This document shows, in pieces, positions 56,006-64,000 of a stretch of 64,000 nt of DNA; the stretch's first letter is position 1; each line of letters begins with the position of its first letter. The stretch covers positions 1 to 64,000 of the forward strand of contig NZ_NRRY01000015.1 in assembly GCF_016583905.1 (NCBI RefSeq), written 5' to 3'. The DNA is from Lamprobacter modestohalophilus (GTDB taxonomy: Bacteria > Pseudomonadota > Gammaproteobacteria > Chromatiales > Chromatiaceae). A program made the translations under genes and the position numbers. The notes beneath the pieces are model-generated. The model was not told the DNA's origin, ran no database searches, and saw only the letters and a list, made by a program, of their open reading frames with translations.

Positions 56006-56875
56006 ATGATCATACTGGGCTGCGGCTATATCGGGCAGGCGCTCGCCAAGCGCTATCGGCAGCGAGGGGAGCCGGTTGTCGGCATTGTGCGCAGCGCGGA
56101 GACCGCTGTGGAGGTCGAGGCGGCCGGCGCGCAGGCCCTGCAGCTCGATCTCTCACGAGACGACTTGGCCTCGCTCGAGCCCGCGGGAAAACAGCTCTTT
56201 CATCTCGCGCCGCCGCCGAGCGAGGGTGACGATGACCCACTGACGGCACACCTCATAGAGGCCTTCGAGCGCAACGGGCATCCGCGTCGACTGGTGTATA
56301 TCGGCACCACCGGCGTCTATGGTGATTGCGAGGGGGCCTGGGTGGACGAGGCATGGCAGCCACAACCGACCGCGTCACGCTCGTTACGCCGTTGGGATGC
56401 GGAGCAGCGCCTGCGCCAATGGAGCCGCGAGAGCGGCGCCGAGCTGGTGATCCTGCGCGTGGCCGGCATCTACGCCTGTGACCGGTTGCCGCTGGCGCGC
56501 ATCCGCAGCGCTCAGCCGGTGGTGAAGGCCGATGAAGCCCCCTGGTCGAATCGCATCCACGCTGAGGATCTGGTCGAGATCTGCATCGCCGCGATGGAGC
56601 GGGCACCGTCCGATGCGATCTACAACGTCTGCGACGGGCACCCGAGCACCATGACCGACTACTTTTGTCAGGTGGCCGATGCCGCAGGCCTACCCCACCC
56701 GCCGCAGATCCCATTGGCCGAGGCGGACGGCCAAGTCTCGGCCGGCATGCTCTCGTACCTGAAAGAATCGCGACGTCTGAGCAACCAGCGTCTGCTCGAT
56801 GAGCTCGGGGTCCGCCTGCGATATCCGGACCTGGCTCAGGGATTAGCCCCGTGCTTCCAGGGCGAGGCTGTCTGA
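56006..56875 (+). CDS. extended SDR NAD(P)-dependent epimerase/reductase
   Basis: About 289 residues. The cofactor loop GCGYIGQALAKRY is at the N-terminus, with YIGTTGVYGDCEGAWVDE replacing the usual catalytic YxxxK neighbourhood. NRIHAEDLVEICIAAMERAP and VCDGHPSTMTDYFCQVA are typical of YeeZ-like sugar-nucleotide epimerase relatives. The substrate is not clear. GTG at 56003 would add one codon. AGAGG lies just upstream of the ATG. Confidence 0.85.
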   Translation: MIILGCGYIGQALAKRYRQRGEPVVGIVRSAETAVEVEAAGAQALQLDLSRDDLASLEPAGKQLFHLAPPPSEGDDDPLTAHLIEAFERNGHPRRLVYIGTTGVYGDCEGAWVDEAWQPQPTASRSLRRWDAEQRLRQWSRESGAELVILRVAGIYACDRLPLARIRSAQPVVKADEAPWSNRIHAEDLVEICIAAMERAPSDAIYNVCDGHPSTMTDYFCQVADAAGLPHPPQIPLAEADGQVSAGMLSYLKESRRLSNQRLLDELGVRLRYPDLAQGLAPCFQGEAV

Positions 56876-57092
56876 CCACGGTTCCCTCGACCCTAGCTCT
56901 AGCTCTAGCTCGACCGCCGCTGCTGCCGGCGCCGAAATGGCTGCAGCAATTGTCACGATCGCGCTGGTAGAATCGGCTCCAGGGTTGCGATCCGCCTTCG
57001 ATGGCGCGCAACATGCTCGCGACGTCGGCAGAAGGTCGCTTCGGTCAGACGTCAACACCACTGGTTAGATTCGCTCACTGAGGACTGGATTG

Positions 57093-57488
57093 ATGAAGAC
57101 GTTCCTAGCCGCCGGCATCGCCGTCGCAGCAGCAGCAGGCTTGAGCCTGTCGGTTCAGGCCGCGCCTGTCGCGGACGAAGATTTCAACTTTGACACCACA
57201 GGCGATCTCTATCAGGTCTGCGCGACCCCAAGCGATGCAGCCGAACACCTGGTTGCAAGCTTTGCCTGCCGCGCCTTCATCGAAGCGACGGTTCAGTACC
57301 ACGATGCAATATCCGGCAAAAAGAATCTGAAACGGCTGATCTGTTACCCAAAAACTGCCACCATCGCTGATGGTCGGCGCGCCTTCTTGGCATGGGCAGA
57401 AGCCAACAAAGACGACAAATCCCTGATGGATGAACAACCTGTGGTCGGACTCGTGCGAGCGCTAGCCGCAGAATATCCATGCCGCTAA
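57093..57488 (+). CDS. Rap1a/Tai-like exported protein (copy B)
   Basis: 131 residues: a signal peptide (ending VQAA), then FDTTGDLYQVCA, ACRAFIEATVQYHDA, LKRLICYPKT, AWAEANKDD and EQPVVGLVRALAAEYPCR, nearly identical in plan to the copy at 39799-40197 and with the same four cysteines. ATG 57093 has GAGGA about 8 nt upstream. The start at TTG 57090 is less likely. Followed by a glycine-zipper gene, as in copy A. Confidence 0.85.
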   Translation: MKTFLAAGIAVAAAAGLSLSVQAAPVADEDFNFDTTGDLYQVCATPSDAAEHLVASFACRAFIEATVQYHDAISGKKNLKRLICYPKTATIADGRRAFLAWAEANKDDKSLMDEQPVVGLVRALAAEYPCR

Positions 57489-57564
57489 TGCGTCTTCAGG
57501 CCTGCATGCGTCCCAGGAGATTTGCCTGCGATGGCCGCAACACACCCTTTTTCCAGGAGTCTAA

Positions 57565-57795
57565 ATGATGAAAATGATGCTCTTACCGGTGATGGCTTCA
57601 AGCTTGTTGTTGATCTCGGCCTGCGGAACAACCACCGGTGAGCGCTCCGGTAGCGGCGCCCTCATGGGTGCCGCCGGCGGCGCCCTCATCGGCTCATTGA
57701 GCGCCAATGCGGGCGCTGGTGCGCTGATTGGCGCCGGCGCCGGCGCCTTGGGTGGCTTCCTGGTCGATCAGCACGCGAAAGGCAACATCGACTAG
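57565..57795 (+). CDS. glycine-zipper lipoprotein (copy B)
   Basis: 76 residues with lipobox LISAC (cysteine near 20), then GSGALMGAAGGALIGSLSAN and GALIGAGAGALGGFLVDQHAK, ending GNID as does copy A. GGAG precedes the ATG pair at 57565/57568. It is 76 nt after the Rap1a-like gene. A hairpin follows the stop. Confidence 0.86.
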   Translation: MMKMMLLPVMASSLLLISACGTTTGERSGSGALMGAAGGALIGSLSANAGAGALIGAGAGALGGFLVDQHAKGNID

Positions 57796-57807
57796 GACCG
57801 CATCGAT

Positions 57808-57833
57808 TGAGGCGGGCATGCAAACCCGCCTCA
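57808..57833 (+). terminator. hairpin after the glycine-zipper gene
   Basis: TGAGGCGGG (57808-57816) pairs with CCCGCCTCA (57825-57833) across an 8-nt loop, 12 nt past the stop. There is no T-tract, so efficiency is uncertain. The right arm is the first unit of the adjacent repeat. Confidence 0.5.
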
Positions 57834-57869
57834 GCTAAACCCGCCTCAGCTAAACCCGCGTCAGCCGGC
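57825..57869. repeat. 15-bp tandem repeat
   Basis: CCCGCCTCAGCTAAA is perfect at 57825-57839 and 57840-57854, then degenerate at 57855-57869. Confidence 0.8.
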
Positions 57870-57958
57870 TGCGCTGCTGCTCGTCCGCTGGAGTCGAGCG
57901 CCCACCTTGACCAATCCAGCGCTATCGGCACTGACTGAACCTAGGCACACCCCTGCTC

Positions 57959-59266
57959 ATGGATATCGTCACCGCCTTTCCGACCGCTCTCTGGGGCATT
58001 CTGCTCGAGCTTGCGCCGTCGCTCTTGGTCGGTCTGCTCATCGCTGGGCTGATCCATGCCTATGTGCCATCCGCTGTCATCCGGCGCGGACTGAGCCGGC
58101 CTGATCTCGGCAGTGTGGTGCGGGCCTCGTTGGTCGGCGTTCCACTACCGCTTTGCTCCTGTGGGGTGATCCCGACCGCGCTCGGCTTGCGACGCCAAGG
58201 GGCCTCGCCTGGCGCTGCAACCTCCTTCATGATCAGCACGCCGCAGACCGGGGTCGACTCCATCCTGGTCACCGCGGCCTTTCTCGGCTGGCCGTTCGCA
58301 CTCTTCAAGCTGATCGCTGCCTTCGTGACCGGCGTCGTCGGCGGTGCACTGGTCAATCGGGTGGTACCTGCAGCGCCGAGTGATGAAGCACAGGACGGGC
58401 TCGGCCACCCTGATGATGAACGGCCGCGCGGATGGCTCGCGCGGATCATCGAGGCGGTGCGCTACGCGGTGTTTGATCTGCTCGGCGCCATCAATACCTG
58501 GCTCGTCATTGGCGTGATTGCAGCCGCCTTGGTCACGACCCTGACCCCCGTCGACTTCTTCGCCGATCGACCCTGGGCCGACGGTATGCTCGGCATGCTT
58601 GTGATGCTGGCCATCGCCCTGCCCCTCTACGTGTGCACCACCGCATCAGTCCCGATCGCCGCCTCCTTAATCGCGGCCGGTTTACCGGCAGGCTCGGCAC
58701 TGGTATTCCTGATGGCCGGACCGGCAACCAACCTAGCGACAATCGGCGCCGTTTACCGCACACTCGGCGCCAAAGTCCTGTCGGTGTATCTAGGAACCGT
58801 GGTGGTCATGAGCCTCGGTTTCGGTCTGATCTTCGACCAACTGTTGACGACTGTGCCGGTGCAAACGCTCGTCCACGAGCATCAGCAGAGCTGGCTACCC
58901 GTGCTGTCGGCGCTCCTGCTGCTGGCATTGATGGCGATGCTCGGCTTACGCCAGTATCGGGCGCAAACCCAGGCCAAAGCACGTCTGGCAACCTTGCAGG
59001 GCCTCGATAGCGGCGCGAATGCGGGCTCACAGCAGGATCTCGCTGCCAAACCGGGCCGAGATGCGCTGATCCTCGAGGTGAAGGGCATGACCTGCGGACA
59101 CTGCGTCGCGACCGTCAAGAACGCGCTGGAATCACTCGAGCAGGTGCATGAGGCGTCGCCGGATCTCGCCACCGGGCAGGTGGTGATTCGCGGTGGTTTC
59201 GTCGAGACCGAGACCCTTGAGCATACCATCGAGGGTGCTGGCTTTCAGTTAGCCAGGCGCGATTGA
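57959..59266 (+). CDS. ArsP/SO_0444-type permease fused to a heavy-metal-associated domain
   Basis: 435 residues. The permease domain (about 1-330) has about eight helices, the cysteine pair in GVPLPLCSCGVIPTA, and FLMAGPATNLATI. A linker and C-terminal HMA domain (about 365-432; LEVKGMTCGHCVATVKNALE) with CxxC follow. Members of this group export copper, zinc or organoarsenicals; the HMA domain suggests a soft metal. Start ATG 57959 begins a conserved-looking amphipathic helix. Confidence 0.9.
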   Translation: MDIVTAFPTALWGILLELAPSLLVGLLIAGLIHAYVPSAVIRRGLSRPDLGSVVRASLVGVPLPLCSCGVIPTALGLRRQGASPGAATSFMISTPQTGVDSILVTAAFLGWPFALFKLIAAFVTGVVGGALVNRVVPAAPSDEAQDGLGHPDDERPRGWLARIIEAVRYAVFDLLGAINTWLVIGVIAAALVTTLTPVDFFADRPWADGMLGMLVMLAIALPLYVCTTASVPIAASLIAAGLPAGSALVFLMAGPATNLATIGAVYRTLGAKVLSVYLGTVVVMSLGFGLIFDQLLTTVPVQTLVHEHQQSWLPVLSALLLLALMAMLGLRQYRAQTQAKARLATLQGLDSGANAGSQQDLAAKPGRDALILEVKGMTCGHCVATVKNALESLEQVHEASPDLATGQVVIRGGFVETETLEHTIEGAGFQLARRD

Positions 59267-59459
59267 CGTCGGCTAAGCGCATCGTAGACACTGACGCTAG
59301 GCCAACAGCAATGCGCCAGATCAGCACGGGGGATGCGCCGGACCGGCAGCACTCCCAACCCCATACGGCCCAGCCTGCCGTATCGCTATCGTTCGAGTTG
59401 TGCGTTGATCGACCGATGGTGTGCGCGTGCTCAATGCACGTCCGTTGCGAGAGTGAGCG

Positions 59460-59726
59460 ATGAGGATCTACGTAGGTAACCTAAAGTACTCGGTCAATGA
59501 TGACACCTTAAGAGCGATGTTCAGCGAGTTCGGCGAGGTCGCCAGTGCCGATGTGATCAAGGACAAGTTCTCTGGACAATCGAAGGGCTTTGGCTTTGTT
59601 GACATGCCGAGCAAAGCCGAGGCTGAAGATGCGATCCAAGCACTAAACGACACCATGCAAGATGGCCGTAAGCTGACAGTGAACGAGGCCAAACCCCGAA
59701 CCGAACGAGCCCAACAGCGTTTCTAA
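59460..59726 (+). CDS. RRM RNA-binding protein
   Basis: 88 residues, a single RNA-recognition motif: RNP2 IYVGNL (residues 3-8) and RNP1 KGFGFVDM, with FSEFGEVASADVIKDKFSGQ between. Such small RRM proteins often respond to cold or stress. The ribosome site GAGAGTGAG precedes the ATG. A large inverted repeat follows the stop. Nearly a minimal RRM with a short basic C-terminal tail. Confidence 0.93.
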   Translation: MRIYVGNLKYSVNDDTLRAMFSEFGEVASADVIKDKFSGQSKGFGFVDMPSKAEAEDAIQALNDTMQDGRKLTVNEAKPRTERAQQRF

Positions 59727-59732
59727 GCACGG

Positions 59733-59824
59733 GGCCGCCTCCGCCCTGGACGTCTTCTGCCCTGGATCGAAAACGTCTGTCACCAGCGTTGATACCATGG
59801 CAGCCGCAAGGTGCGGAGGCGGCC
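59733..59824. repeat. 12-bp inverted repeat between RRM gene and ubiD
   Basis: GGCCGCCTCCGC (59733-59744) and GCGGAGGCGGCC (59813-59824) are perfect inverted arms separated by 68 bp. It lies between the convergent stops of the RRM gene and ubiD, and could be a bidirectional terminator or a structured RNA tail. Confidence 0.6.
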
Positions 59825-59825
59825 G

Positions 59826-61292
59826 TCAGACGATACCCAGTCGCGGCCAGAGCGCATCGACCCGCGCCTTGACCTCCGCATCCATCCGGATCGGCTGTCC
59901 CCATTCGCGCGTCGTCTCACCCGGCCATTTGCTGGTGGCGTCGAAACCGATCTTGGAGCCGAGCCCGGAGACCGGTGAGGCGAAGTCGAGATAGTCGATC
60001 GGCGTGTTCTCGATCATCACCGTATCGCGCGCGGGGTCCATCCGCGTGGTCATGGCCCAAATCACGTCTTTCCAGTCGCGTGCGTCGACATCGTCATCGA
60101 TCACGATCACGAACTTTGTGTACATGAACTGGCGCAGGAAGGACCAGACACCGAGCATCACGCGTTTCGCATGACCGGGGTACTGCTTCTTCATCGCCAC
60201 CACCGCAAGCCGATAGGAGCAGCCCTCGGGCGGGAGATAGAAGTCAGCGATCTCAGGGAACTGCTTCTGTAGGATCGGCACGAAGACCTCATTCAGCGCA
60301 ACGCCGAGGATCGCGGGCTCATCCGGCGGCCGACCCGTGTAGGTGCTGTGGTAAATCGGCTGCTTGCGCTGGGTGATGCGATCAATGGTGAAGACCGGGA
60401 AGTCGTCGACCTCGTTGTAGTAGCCGGTGTGGTCGCCGAATGGCCCTTCGGGCGCCATGTCATTCGGATGAAGATGGCCCTCGAGGACGATCTCGGCGGT
60501 CGCCGGCACCTGCAGATCGGAGCCGATACAGGCCGCAAGCTCGGTGCGACTCCCGCGCAGCAGACCGGCGAAGGCGTACTCAGAGAGGCTGTCTGGCACC
60601 GGCGTGACAGCACCGAGGATGGTGGCCGGATCGGCGCCCAGTGCAACCGCAATCGGGAACGGCTTGCCCGGGTGCGCGCGCTGCCAGTCGCGAAAATCGA
60701 GCGCGCCACCACGATGCGCAAGCCAGCGCATGATGACCCGGTTGCGGCCGAGCACCTGCATCCGATAGATGCCGAGGTTCTGCCGCGATTTCTCCGGGCC
60801 GCGGGTGATCACCAGTCCCCAGGTGATCAGCGGTGCGGCATCGCCGGGCCAGCAGTGCTGGATCGGAAAGCGCCCGAGGTCAACCTGGTCGCCCTCGAAG
60901 ACCTGCTCATGGCAGGGCGCATTGCGGCGCACCTTCGGGGCCATGTCCAGCACCTTCTTGAAGATCGGTAAGGTCCGCCAGGCCTCCTTCATCCCCTTCG
61001 GCGGGTCCGGCTCCTTGAGAAAGGCGAGCAACTTGCCGACCTCGCGCAAGGCCTCGACCGATTCCTCCCCCATGCCGAGCGCGACCCGCTGCGGCGTACC
61101 GAAGAGGTTCCCGAGCAGCGGTATCTTGGAGCCTTTTGGGCGCTCGAACAGGAGGGCTGGACCGCCGGCACGCAAGGTGCGATCGCAGATCTCGGTGGCC
61201 TCGAGGTATGGGTCGACCTCGATGCGGATGCGTTTGAGCTCGCCCCGCCCCTCGAGCTGGTCGATGAAATCGCGCAGATCCTGGTACTTCAA
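59826..61292 (-). CDS. ubiD: 4-hydroxy-3-polyprenylbenzoate decarboxylase
   Basis: 488 residues, full length for UbiD, which decarboxylates the ubiquinone precursor using prenylated FMN. Motifs: [60 protein letters not shown] and a C-terminal region [20 protein letters not shown]. The start is ATG 61292. The flavin prenyltransferase UbiX is not in the window. Convergent with the RRM gene. Confidence 0.96.
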   Translation of the reverse strand: MKYQDLRDFIDQLEGRGELKRIRIEVDPYLEATEICDRTLRAGGPALLFERPKGSKIPLLGNLFGTPQRVALGMGEESVEALREVGKLLAFLKEPDPPKGMKEAWRTLPIFKKVLDMAPKVRRNAPCHEQVFEGDQVDLGRFPIQHCWPGDAAPLITWGLVITRGPEKSRQNLGIYRMQVLGRNRVIMRWLAHRGGALDFRDWQRAHPGKPFPIAVALGADPATILGAVTPVPDSLSEYAFAGLLRGSRTELAACIGSDLQVPATAEIVLEGHLHPNDMAPEGPFGDHTGYYNEVDDFPVFTIDRITQRKQPIYHSTYTGRPPDEPAILGVALNEVFVPILQKQFPEIADFYLPPEGCSYRLAVVAMKKQYPGHAKRVMLGVWSFLRQFMYTKFVIVIDDDVDARDWKDVIWAMTTRMDPARDTVMIENTPIDYLDFASPVSGLGSKIGFDATSKWPGETTREWGQPIRMDAEVKARVDALWPRLGIV

Positions 61293-61440
61293 TGGCTGTC
61301 TCGTTATTCCGTCGCTAATGCGTACCGACCTCAGGCGCCCAGGTCGATTCCGATCTGTCTGTTCTCATCCATTTGATGTCTTATCCATCCCGGCTCAGCT
61401 GTTCCATCAAGGCTCAGCTGCGCCGTTTCTCCGCCACCCA

Positions 61441-62424
61441 TCACGGCCGATGGACGAGGCAATGGACGCTAAAGAGCTGCTCGGGATCGGTCCAGACCTG
61501 CTCGGGCTGGAAGCCAGCACGGCCGGCCAAGGCGTGGAAGCCTTCCACGCTGTACTTGTGTGAGCATTCGGTGTGGATGGTCTCGCCTTCGCGAAAGCGG
61601 AAGGTCTCGCCAGCCACATCGACATCTTGGTCACAGGTGCTGAGCAGGTGCATCTCAATGCGCCCCTGTTCGGCATTGAAAAAGGCCTCGTGCCGGAACC
61701 GGGCAAGATCGAATTTGCCATCAAGCTCGCGGTTGATGCGGCTGAGCAGGTTCATGTTGAACGCCGCGGTCACGCCCGCCGCATCATTGTAGGCACGTTC
61801 GAGCCGCGCGCGATCCTTGATCAGATCGACCCCGATCAGCAGCCGGCCCTCAGGACCCAGAATCGTACCCACGCGACGCAGCAGCTGCTCAGCCTCCGCA
61901 GGCTCGAAATTGCCAATCGAGGAGCCTGGGAAGAAGGCGGCGCGCGGGTGCGAGTGATCGTCGACAGGAAGCTCGAACGGCGTCGAGTAATCCGCACAAA
62001 CCGCATGCACCTCGAGCTTCGGGAAGGTCGCCGCAAGCGCCTGTGCCGACAGCTGGAGATGCTCGCTGGAGATGTCCACCGGCATATAGACTGCCGGCTG
62101 CAGCGCCTCCAGCAACACCCGGATCTTGAGGCTGCTGCCGCTGCCGAGCTCGACCAAGAGCGCCTCGCGACCCAGCCGCCGGGCCATCTCGGCGCCATGC
62201 TCGCGCAGGATCGCGATCTCGGTTCGGGTCGGATAGTACTCCGGCAGCTCGCAGATGGCGTCGAACAGCTTCGACCCCTCGGCGTCGTAGAACAGCTTTG
62301 GCGACAGCTGTTTGCGGGGCCGTCCAAGCCCCGCTAGCACCTCGGCGCGCAGGTCCGAAGGGGTCGGATGGTAATCGTGGAAGTAGATCGGGTTGGCCGT
62401 GGTCGGGTCGGTCGAAGAGATCAT
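61441..62424 (-). CDS. egtD: histidine N-alpha-methyltransferase, ergothioneine
   Basis: 327 residues, a SAM methyltransferase making trimethylhistidine (hercynine). Motifs: KQLSPKLFYDAEGSKLFDAI, ELPEYYPTRTEIAILREHGA, ALLVELGSGSSLKIRVLLEA and FFPGSSIGNFEPAEAEQLL. The start is ATG 62424, overlapping the egtB stop (ATGA). The long open frame upstream to 62643 is egtB in another frame. With egtB it makes ergothioneine or a related sulfur-histidine. Confidence 0.95.
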   Translation of the reverse strand: MISSTDPTTANPIYFHDYHPTPSDLRAEVLAGLGRPRKQLSPKLFYDAEGSKLFDAICELPEYYPTRTEIAILREHGAEMARRLGREALLVELGSGSSLKIRVLLEALQPAVYMPVDISSEHLQLSAQALAATFPKLEVHAVCADYSTPFELPVDDHSHPRAAFFPGSSIGNFEPAEAEQLLRRVGTILGPEGRLLIGVDLIKDRARLERAYNDAAGVTAAFNMNLLSRINRELDGKFDLARFRHEAFFNAEQGRIEMHLLSTCDQDVDVAGETFRFREGETIHTECSHKYSVEGFHALAGRAGFQPEQVWTDPEQLFSVHCLVHRP

Positions 62425-63713
62425 GCCAAGTCCTCCGCCAGCCGGATGCCTTTGAACTGCCAGCGCTCGTGTGGATAGAAGAAGTTCCGATAGGTGAGAC
62501 GCGCATGATCGCGCGAGGTGGCGCAAGAACCGCCGCGCAGCACCATCTGCCCATTCATAAACTTGCCGTTGTACTCGCCGAGGGCGCCATCCACCGCGCG
62601 GTAGCGTGGATAGGGCAGATAGGCCGACCCGGTCCATTCCCAACAGTCGCCGAACAGCTGCTGCAGCGAACCAGTACTCGCTGGTCCCGGATGCAGGCGG
62701 CCGTCGTCGACGAAGTGGCCCTCGACGGCCCGGTCAGCGGCTGCGTGCTCCCATTCGAACTCGGTCGGCAGTCGGCGTCCGGCCCAGCGCGCGTAGGCCT
62801 CGGCCTCGAAGTAGCTGACATGGCAGACGGGCTCGGCCGGGTGCAGAGGGCGGCGGCCGCTCAGCGTGGTCTCGTGCCAGACGCCATCAAGCTGTTCCCA
62901 GTACAGCGGTGCCTGCCAGCCCTCGGTCTTGATCCGTGCCCAGCCGTCAGAAAGCCAGAGCGCCGGATTGCGATACGCGCCGTCGTCGACAAACGCTTGG
63001 TACTCGGCGTTTGTGATCAGCCGATCAGCGAGCCGAAACGGCTCTAACAGCCGCTGATGGCACGGGAATTCATTGTCGTAGGCGAAGGCCGGGCGCCCGG
63101 CCTGGGGCTCGGTCTGGCCCTGATCGACGGCACCAAAGCTGTGGATGCCGCCTTCGAAGGCGGTGAAGGTGAGCGGCACCGGGTCTTGCAAAGGCAGCGG
63201 GGACAGTTCGCTGCGATAGGCTGGGCGCAACGGATTGTAGGCCAGGTTGTACTTGATGTCTGTCAACAGGAGCTCTTGATGCTGCTGCTCATGATTGAGT
63301 CCGATCTCGACCCGCGCCCTCACCGTCGCTTGGTGTTCGGTCGGACAGTCGCTGAGCAACCGCGCCATGGCGTCGTCGACATGGCGGCGGTAGGCATAGA
63401 CCTCAGCCACTGTTGGGCGCGAGATCAGCCCACGCTTGGAGCGCGGCCAAAAGCCCGCCTCCGTCTGCTCGTAGTAGGAATTGAACAGATGATCGAATTG
63501 CGCATGAAAGACCGCATAGCCCGGCAGAAACGGCCGCAGCAGAAAGGTCTCGAAGAACCAGGAGACGTGCGCCAGATGCCACTTCGGTGGGCTGGCCTCG
63601 GCTGCGGCCTGGAGCATGTAATCCTCGATCTCGAGCGGCTCACACAGCTGCTCGGTGAACGTTCGCACGCGGCGATAGGCATCGTAAAGACTAGGGTCGT
63701 CCATTGGGGGCAT
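62421..63713 (-). CDS. egtB: ergothioneine sulfoxide synthase EgtB
   Basis: 430 residues, a non-haem iron enzyme linking thiol to hercynine. The DinB-like domain has His49 (HLAHVSWFFETF) and His141, His145 (LNHEQQHQELLLTD), the expected iron ligands. The formylglycine-type lectin-fold domain follows (FEWEHAAADRAVEG, FGDCWEWTGSAYLPYPRYRA, MVLRGGSCATSRDHARLTYRNFF). The start is ATG 63713, with CAGGAGAA upstream. It is not fused to a methyltransferase, so EgtB rather than OvoA. Coupled to egtD. Confidence 0.95.
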   Translation of the reverse strand: MPPMDDPSLYDAYRRVRTFTEQLCEPLEIEDYMLQAAAEASPPKWHLAHVSWFFETFLLRPFLPGYAVFHAQFDHLFNSYYEQTEAGFWPRSKRGLISRPTVAEVYAYRRHVDDAMARLLSDCPTEHQATVRARVEIGLNHEQQHQELLLTDIKYNLAYNPLRPAYRSELSPLPLQDPVPLTFTAFEGGIHSFGAVDQGQTEPQAGRPAFAYDNEFPCHQRLLEPFRLADRLITNAEYQAFVDDGAYRNPALWLSDGWARIKTEGWQAPLYWEQLDGVWHETTLSGRRPLHPAEPVCHVSYFEAEAYARWAGRRLPTEFEWEHAAADRAVEGHFVDDGRLHPGPASTGSLQQLFGDCWEWTGSAYLPYPRYRAVDGALGEYNGKFMNGQMVLRGGSCATSRDHARLTYRNFFYPHERWQFKGIRLAEDLA

Positions 63714-63993
63714 CAGGTTCTCCTGGTGTCCGGTCTCGTCGATTGAGAGAGAGGCTGGGATGGGTTGATCGCTCACCGGCCGCCGGCGATGAAGGCTGAA
63801 GAGCGGTGCATGATTGACTCTGGCGAGTGATTTGGCGGTATTGCAGCCGAATTTCCAGTCGCAGTCGTTTCGTTCGAAGGGGCGAAAGGATAACCTGAAG
63901 GCACAAACCGGCGCGGGCCTGTTCTCGAGGCTGTTTGACGGAGCGCATCTCAACGCGCGCAGCAACCCAAAGCGACTGTCGGAGGATCTATTG
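63714..63993. other. divergent promoter region of egtB
   Basis: 280 bp with no convincing gene. It holds the promoters for egtB and the partial plus-strand gene. The egtB-frame extension across it lacks a ribosome site. Confidence 0.45.
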
Positions 63994-64000
63994 ATGAAAG
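63994..64000 (+). CDS. start of a divergent gene at the right edge (partial)
   Basis: GGAGG at 63981-63985 is followed at 8 nt by ATGAAAG at the window end, a plausible start codon for a gene running beyond the window, divergent from egtB. Only two codons are visible, so the product cannot be known. Confidence 0.45.

Overview
The window is high-GC DNA with gammaproteobacterial gene content: TamA/TamB, OMPLA, HldE/GmhA lipopolysaccharide heptose genes, HemC/HemD, UbiD, KatG, bacterial-type GlgA, and several large outer-membrane and periplasmic proteins. The gene families (Rap1a-like proteins, a DUF4912-type protein beside glgA, EgtB/EgtD, SLC13/RCK_C permeases) would fit a Chromatiales-type organism. 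No photosynthesis or sulfur gene lies in the window, so the order-level assignment is inference. I see no rRNA, tRNA, CRISPR array, transposase or prophage.

Layout. 1-6.7 kb, mostly minus strand: two small hypothetical genes, a giant MscK-like mechanosensitive channel coupled to a YgaP-like rhodanese, 3-hydroxybutyrate dehydrogenase and a PLDc_N/SHOCT membrane protein. 6.9-11 kb, plus strand: an SLC13/RCK_C permease, a small hydrophobic peptide coupled to a seven-helix membrane protein, and a bacterial eRF1-like (baeRF) protein. 11.1-18.4 kb, minus strand: a ParE-type toxin-antitoxin pair, a membrane protein, an AraC-output response regulator with a BvgS-like hybrid kinase, and katG. A decayed SLC13 paralogue sits at 18.6-19.2 kb. 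19.3-27.8 kb is a long minus-strand cluster of three HupE/UreJ-type proteins, a parvulin, a DUF3604 metallohydrolase, the 3' stub of an outer-membrane protein, a four-helix membrane protein, two related small exported proteins around a DUF2092 protein, and an outer-membrane barrel. An AraC/OruR-like regulator faces it.

29-44.7 kb is an envelope region: pldA, the tamA-tamB operon, a 5'-truncated orphan V-ATPase subunit I, a lipoprotein hydrolase, a glycine-zipper lipoprotein with a Rap1a-like protein, an intergenic region with paired DnaA-box-like sequences, two membrane-anchored alpha/beta hydrolases and a YqaA-like protein. 44.8-64 kb is mainly housekeeping: gmhA-hldE, an orphan pstS, glgA with a DUF4912-like gene, argH, hemC-hemD, a ferredoxin-reductase, an SDR, a second Rap1a plus glycine-zipper cassette, an ArsP-type permease fused to an HMA domain, an RRM protein, ubiD, and the coupled egtB-egtD ergothioneine operon.

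Three patterns stand out. The first is the 19.3-27.8 kb cluster, a candidate uncharacterised envelope system. The second is the duplicated two-gene cassette (Rap1a-like plus glycine-zipper lipoprotein). The third is an unusual density of different short tandem arrays, with units of 6, 7, 8, 10, 13, 15 and 19 bp, many abutting stop codons. A 73-bp hairpin repeat also brackets gmhA-hldE.
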